Shown here piece by piece: positions 61,615-64,000 of a stretch of DNA of 64,000 nucleotides. Position numbers and translations under genes: made by a program. The notes under the pieces were generated by a model, which had not been told where the DNA came from, searched no databases, and was given only the letters and a program-made list of their open reading frames with translations. The stretch's first letter is position 1, and each line of letters begins with the position of its first letter. This stretch comes from Thioalkalivibrio sp. ALE14 (GTDB taxonomy: Bacteria; Pseudomonadota; Gammaproteobacteria; Ectothiorhodospirales; Ectothiorhodospiraceae): the NCBI RefSeq assembly GCF_000376845.1, contig NZ_AQXY01000031.1:248001-312000 (forward strand), in the 5' to 3' direction.

Positions 61615-61836
61615 TTACCCGCCGTCCCGCTCGCCGCCCTCGTCCGGATCGAGATCGATGCCCAGCTCCCCGGCGACCTCGGCCCAGTACGGCTCGGCCT
61701 CGCAGGAACAGCAGTCGCACCACACGGTTACGCCATCATGCATGCTGAGCTCGCTGCGCGGGGCCTCCACCCCAGGCCCCACAGGGCTGGAAACCGATCC
61801 CTCCCGGCCTTCGATCCTCCCTCGACGGGTTTGCAT
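61615..61836 (-). CDS. Small Cys-rich hypothetical protein
   Basis: A 73-residue protein: basic N-terminus, then VTVWCDCCSCEAEPYW with four clustered Cys, a possible metal or zinc site, and an acidic Gly/Asp tail (GIDLDPDEGGERDGG). I do not know a family. ATG 61836 has GGGAGG 7 bases upstream, a strong site, which supports a real gene. Convergent with the pentapeptide-repeat gene. Confidence 0.6.
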   Translation of the reverse strand: MQTRRGRIEGREGSVSSPVGPGVEAPRSELSMHDGVTVWCDCCSCEAEPYWAEVAGELGIDLDPDEGGERDGG

Positions 61837-61960
61837 GGCGATACCTCCCGACGTTCAACCTTCTGCTACGAGCATAGACGTCGAGAAAACGCAGTGAGAC
61901 AACGAGTGCGGGCGCGGCCCCGTGCTACTCTCAAAGCATTGGCTCCCTGCCCCGGTGAAC

Positions 61961-63517
61961 ATGATCGCCCGACGCGACAAGGTCCTGCTCTCGGTCTCGG
62001 CTGCGGCCCTGCTCGGCATCCTGCTGCCGCTGGCGGCGCTGGCCTGGTTCCTGTGGCAGGAATCCGTGGTCGCCGAGGAGAAGCGCCTGGCCGAACTCGC
62101 CGAGCGCCTGGGCGAACAGACCGAGACCACCCTGGTCGATGCCCGCGAACTGCTGGACGCGCTCAACCAGCTGGAGCTGGACGGCTGCTCCCCGGAACAC
62201 CTCGAACGCCTGCAAGACGCGGCCATGGCCCGGCCGCATGTGCGCGCCATCGGCTACTGGCGCGCGGCCGAGCGCCAGTGCGGGGCCGGATTCGTCCAGG
62301 GCGAGGCCCTGACGCCGCCGCGGGCCAGCCGCATCTACGACAGCGGCGTCATCGCCTGGTGGCCCGGCGCGGATACCGCCGTGGGCGGCGTGGAACTGTT
62401 CCTGATGCGCTACGGCCAGCACGACGTAGCCATCGATCCGCGCCTGCTGATCAGCCCGGGCCTGCTGGAAGCCCAGCAGGTCGGCCTGTGGGTGGAGGGT
62501 CTGCCCATGAGCCAGTACCCCGCGAATGCGGACCTCCCCGCGCCCGAGGCCACCCCCGCCGGCCTCAGCGTCGACCGGTCCCGTGGGCGCATCGTCAGCC
62601 GGTTTTCGCTGGACACGATCTTTCCCATCGACATCATCGCCGTCCAGCCGCTGGCCGCCTTCTGGGACCGCTACCTGCCGACCCTGGTGGTAGCGGGTCT
62701 CTTCGGGCTCCTGCTGGTGGCACTGTGGCTGCTCCTGGTGGTGCAGTACCTGCGGCGCCACCTGAGCCTGGCCAGTGAACTGCGCGAGGCCATCGCCCGG
62801 GACCAGATAAGCGTCGAATACCAGCCCATCGTCGATCTCACCGACGGCCGCTGCCGCGGTGCCGAGGCCCTTGCCCGCTGGCACCGCGAGGGGGACGAGA
62901 CCATCCGCCCGGATGTCTTTGTCCCGCTGGCCGAGGACACCGGTCAGGCCACCGACCTGACGCTCGCGATCCTGCGCGCCATCCTGCGTGACCTGGGCGA
63001 CAGCCTGCGGGCGCACCCGGAACAGACCGTCAACCTCAACATCACTGGCCACGACCTTTCCTCGGACCGCTTCGGCGATGCCCTGCGCACGGCCCTGCGC
63101 GAGGCCGGCGTCGCCCCCGCCTCGATCAAGCTGGAGCTGACCGAACGTTCGCTGCTGAACGAGGACGCCGTGCGCGGGCGCCTGCGGGAACTGCGCGGCC
63201 GCGGACACCGCATCGCCATCGATGACTTTGGCACAGGATATTCAAGCCTTTCCTACCTCGAGCGTTTCGAACTGGATACACTGAAGATCGACAAGACCTT
63301 TGCCGATGCCATCGCCCACGAGGCGGTGACCAGCAGCGTGATCGGTCACATCATCGAGATGGCCCGTTCCCTGGAACTGCATATCGTCGCCGAAGGCATC
63401 GAATCGCCCCACCAGGTCGAATGGCTGCGCAAGCAGGGCGTCGACGGGGGACAGGGCTACCATTTCAGTCGCCCCCTGTCCGCCGAGGCCTTCCTCGACT
63501 GGTGTCGCCAACACTGA
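61961..63517 (+). CDS. CSS-motif-like EAL phosphodiesterase
   Basis: A 518-residue membrane protein. Two helices (about 8-32 and 232-260) bound a periplasmic sensor (about 35-230) containing DGCSPEHL and RQCGAGF, as in CSS-motif redox sensors. The EAL domain (about 275-510) has AEALARW, VNLNITGHD, ELTERSLL, DDFGTGYSSLSYL, LKIDKTF, VAEGIESP and GQGYHFSRPL; all catalytic residues are present. ATG 61961 is chosen; a GTG at 61922 is possible. Confidence 0.88.
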   Translation: MIARRDKVLLSVSAAALLGILLPLAALAWFLWQESVVAEEKRLAELAERLGEQTETTLVDARELLDALNQLELDGCSPEHLERLQDAAMARPHVRAIGYWRAAERQCGAGFVQGEALTPPRASRIYDSGVIAWWPGADTAVGGVELFLMRYGQHDVAIDPRLLISPGLLEAQQVGLWVEGLPMSQYPANADLPAPEATPAGLSVDRSRGRIVSRFSLDTIFPIDIIAVQPLAAFWDRYLPTLVVAGLFGLLLVALWLLLVVQYLRRHLSLASELREAIARDQISVEYQPIVDLTDGRCRGAEALARWHREGDETIRPDVFVPLAEDTGQATDLTLAILRAILRDLGDSLRAHPEQTVNLNITGHDLSSDRFGDALRTALREAGVAPASIKLELTERSLLNEDAVRGRLRELRGRGHRIAIDDFGTGYSSLSYLERFELDTLKIDKTFADAIAHEAVTSSVIGHIIEMARSLELHIVAEGIESPHQVEWLRKQGVDGGQGYHFSRPLSAEAFLDWCRQH

Positions 63518-63524
63518 GGAGAGC

Positions 63525-64000
63525 ATGTCCCACCCATTCAGTACGCGCCGCCCGGGCCACCTCCTGGCGCTTGCCTTGTGGCTGGCCGCCACCGCCACAG
63601 GCTGCGGCCTGCTACCGGTCGAACCCGACGGGGACCCGCCCCCCGCGACCGAACCCTCGGCCTCCGCCCCATCCCCGGCGGACACCACTGCCGAAAGCCC
63701 GCCTCCTCAGGCGGACCCGGAGCCGAACGCTACCCCCGAGGCCCCGGCCGAGCCGGACGAGCCGCAGGCGCCGGCAGAGGGCCTGTACATTGCCCGTTCG
63801 GACCGTGCCGAAGAGGAACGGCGCGCCACCCTGCGCGAAGAGGGGCACGAGACCCTGGACCCGGATCGCCTGGGTTATTACATGGACGTGCTCGGCGCCC
63901 GGCTGCGCCAGGAACTGGCCGGGCAGCCCGCCACGATCGAGCACCGGGACTCGGGCATCCGCGTGACCCTGCCGGAAGGCACTGGCCAGGACCGCGCCCT
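63525..64000 (+). CDS. OmpA-family lipoprotein, 5' part (cut by window edge)
   Basis: The reading frame is open from ATG 63525 to the window end (158 codons). It has a signal peptide with a lipobox-like ATATGC (Cys at about 27), then a Pro/Ala/Glu-rich linker (about 33-88) and the start of an OmpA-C-like region (LGYYMDVLGARLRQELAGQP). The peptidoglycan-binding part is cut off. GAGGAG lies before the ATG. It follows the EAL gene by 7 bases, probably as an operon. Confidence 0.75.
   Translation, partial: MSHPFSTRRPGHLLALALWLAATATGCGLLPVEPDGDPPPATEPSASAPSPADTTAESPPPQADPEPNATPEAPAEPDEPQAPAEGLYIARSDRAEEERRATLREEGHETLDPDRLGYYMDVLGARLRQELAGQPATIEHRDSGIRVTLPEGTGQDRA

Overview
The window is GC-rich, densely coded gammaproteobacterial chromosome. 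It has no rRNA or tRNA gene, CRISPR array, intact IS or integrated phage that I could see. The gene content suggests a halo-alkaliphilic sulfur oxidiser of the Thioalkalivibrio/Ectothiorhodospiraceae type. This is an inference from an exported DsrE-like protein, an LbpA/GcvH-like lipoyl protein beside thioredoxin and rhodanese genes, a BCCT betaine-type transporter, an N-acetylglutaminylglutamine amidotransferase-like enzyme, and the general protein style. No marker gene proves it.

Layout. 1-5 kb: 5' part of leuA, a divergent Lrp-type regulator with a palindromic operator, then an SOS cassette lexA-imuA-imuB behind a consensus LexA box but without dnaE2. 5-9 kb: rnk, a rhodanese, and a tight minus-strand operon (small membrane protein, lipoyl carrier protein, thioredoxin-membrane fusion). 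This operon is divergent from two hemerythrin genes across a perfect FNR/Dnr box. 9-13 kb: MFS transporter, LapA-like protein, HhH-GPD glycosylase, rluB, moaB. 13-21 kb: amidotransferase, LysR, sohB, exported DsrE and DUF302 proteins, and a RimB-like protease/RimK/aspartoacylase-like operon. 21-27 kb: Fcy1-type cytosine deaminase, YbaK, flavin monooxygenase, and a four-gene NAD-salvage operon (macro domain, NAPRTase, nicotinamidase, phosphoribosyltransferase). 27-35 kb: stand-alone trpB, DksA-like zinc finger, HDAC-like deacetylase, BCCT transporter, CPBP protease, and a ferric-reductase-like/cytochrome-b5-like pair.

35-64 kb is rich in signalling proteins: an EAL protein, an HD-GYP protein lacking the His of its HD pair, DUF1631, a pseudokinase-HDOD-GAF protein, a response regulator, a REC-REC-GGDEF protein, a PAS-GAF-GGDEF protein and a CSS-like EAL protein. 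Between them lie hsp20, the AmmeMemoRadiSam triad with a rhomboid protease and adenine deaminase, a Ycf46-like AAA ATPase, a VTT-domain protein, methyltransferase, AcuI, TrxC, patatin and pentapeptide-repeat genes. The window ends in an OmpA-like lipoprotein.

The most unusual structure is a dispersed family of roughly 270-310 bp palindromic elements at 4.4, 5.3, 28.7 and 34.7 kb, with a half copy at 51.6 kb and solo ends elsewhere. Each full copy has terminal inverted repeats beginning GGGAAACACTGAT and two internal hairpins. The hairpin stems differ between copies by paired, compensatory changes. The ends sit on gene boundaries and supply stop codons or C-terminal residues to neighbouring genes. 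I found no transposase for them here.
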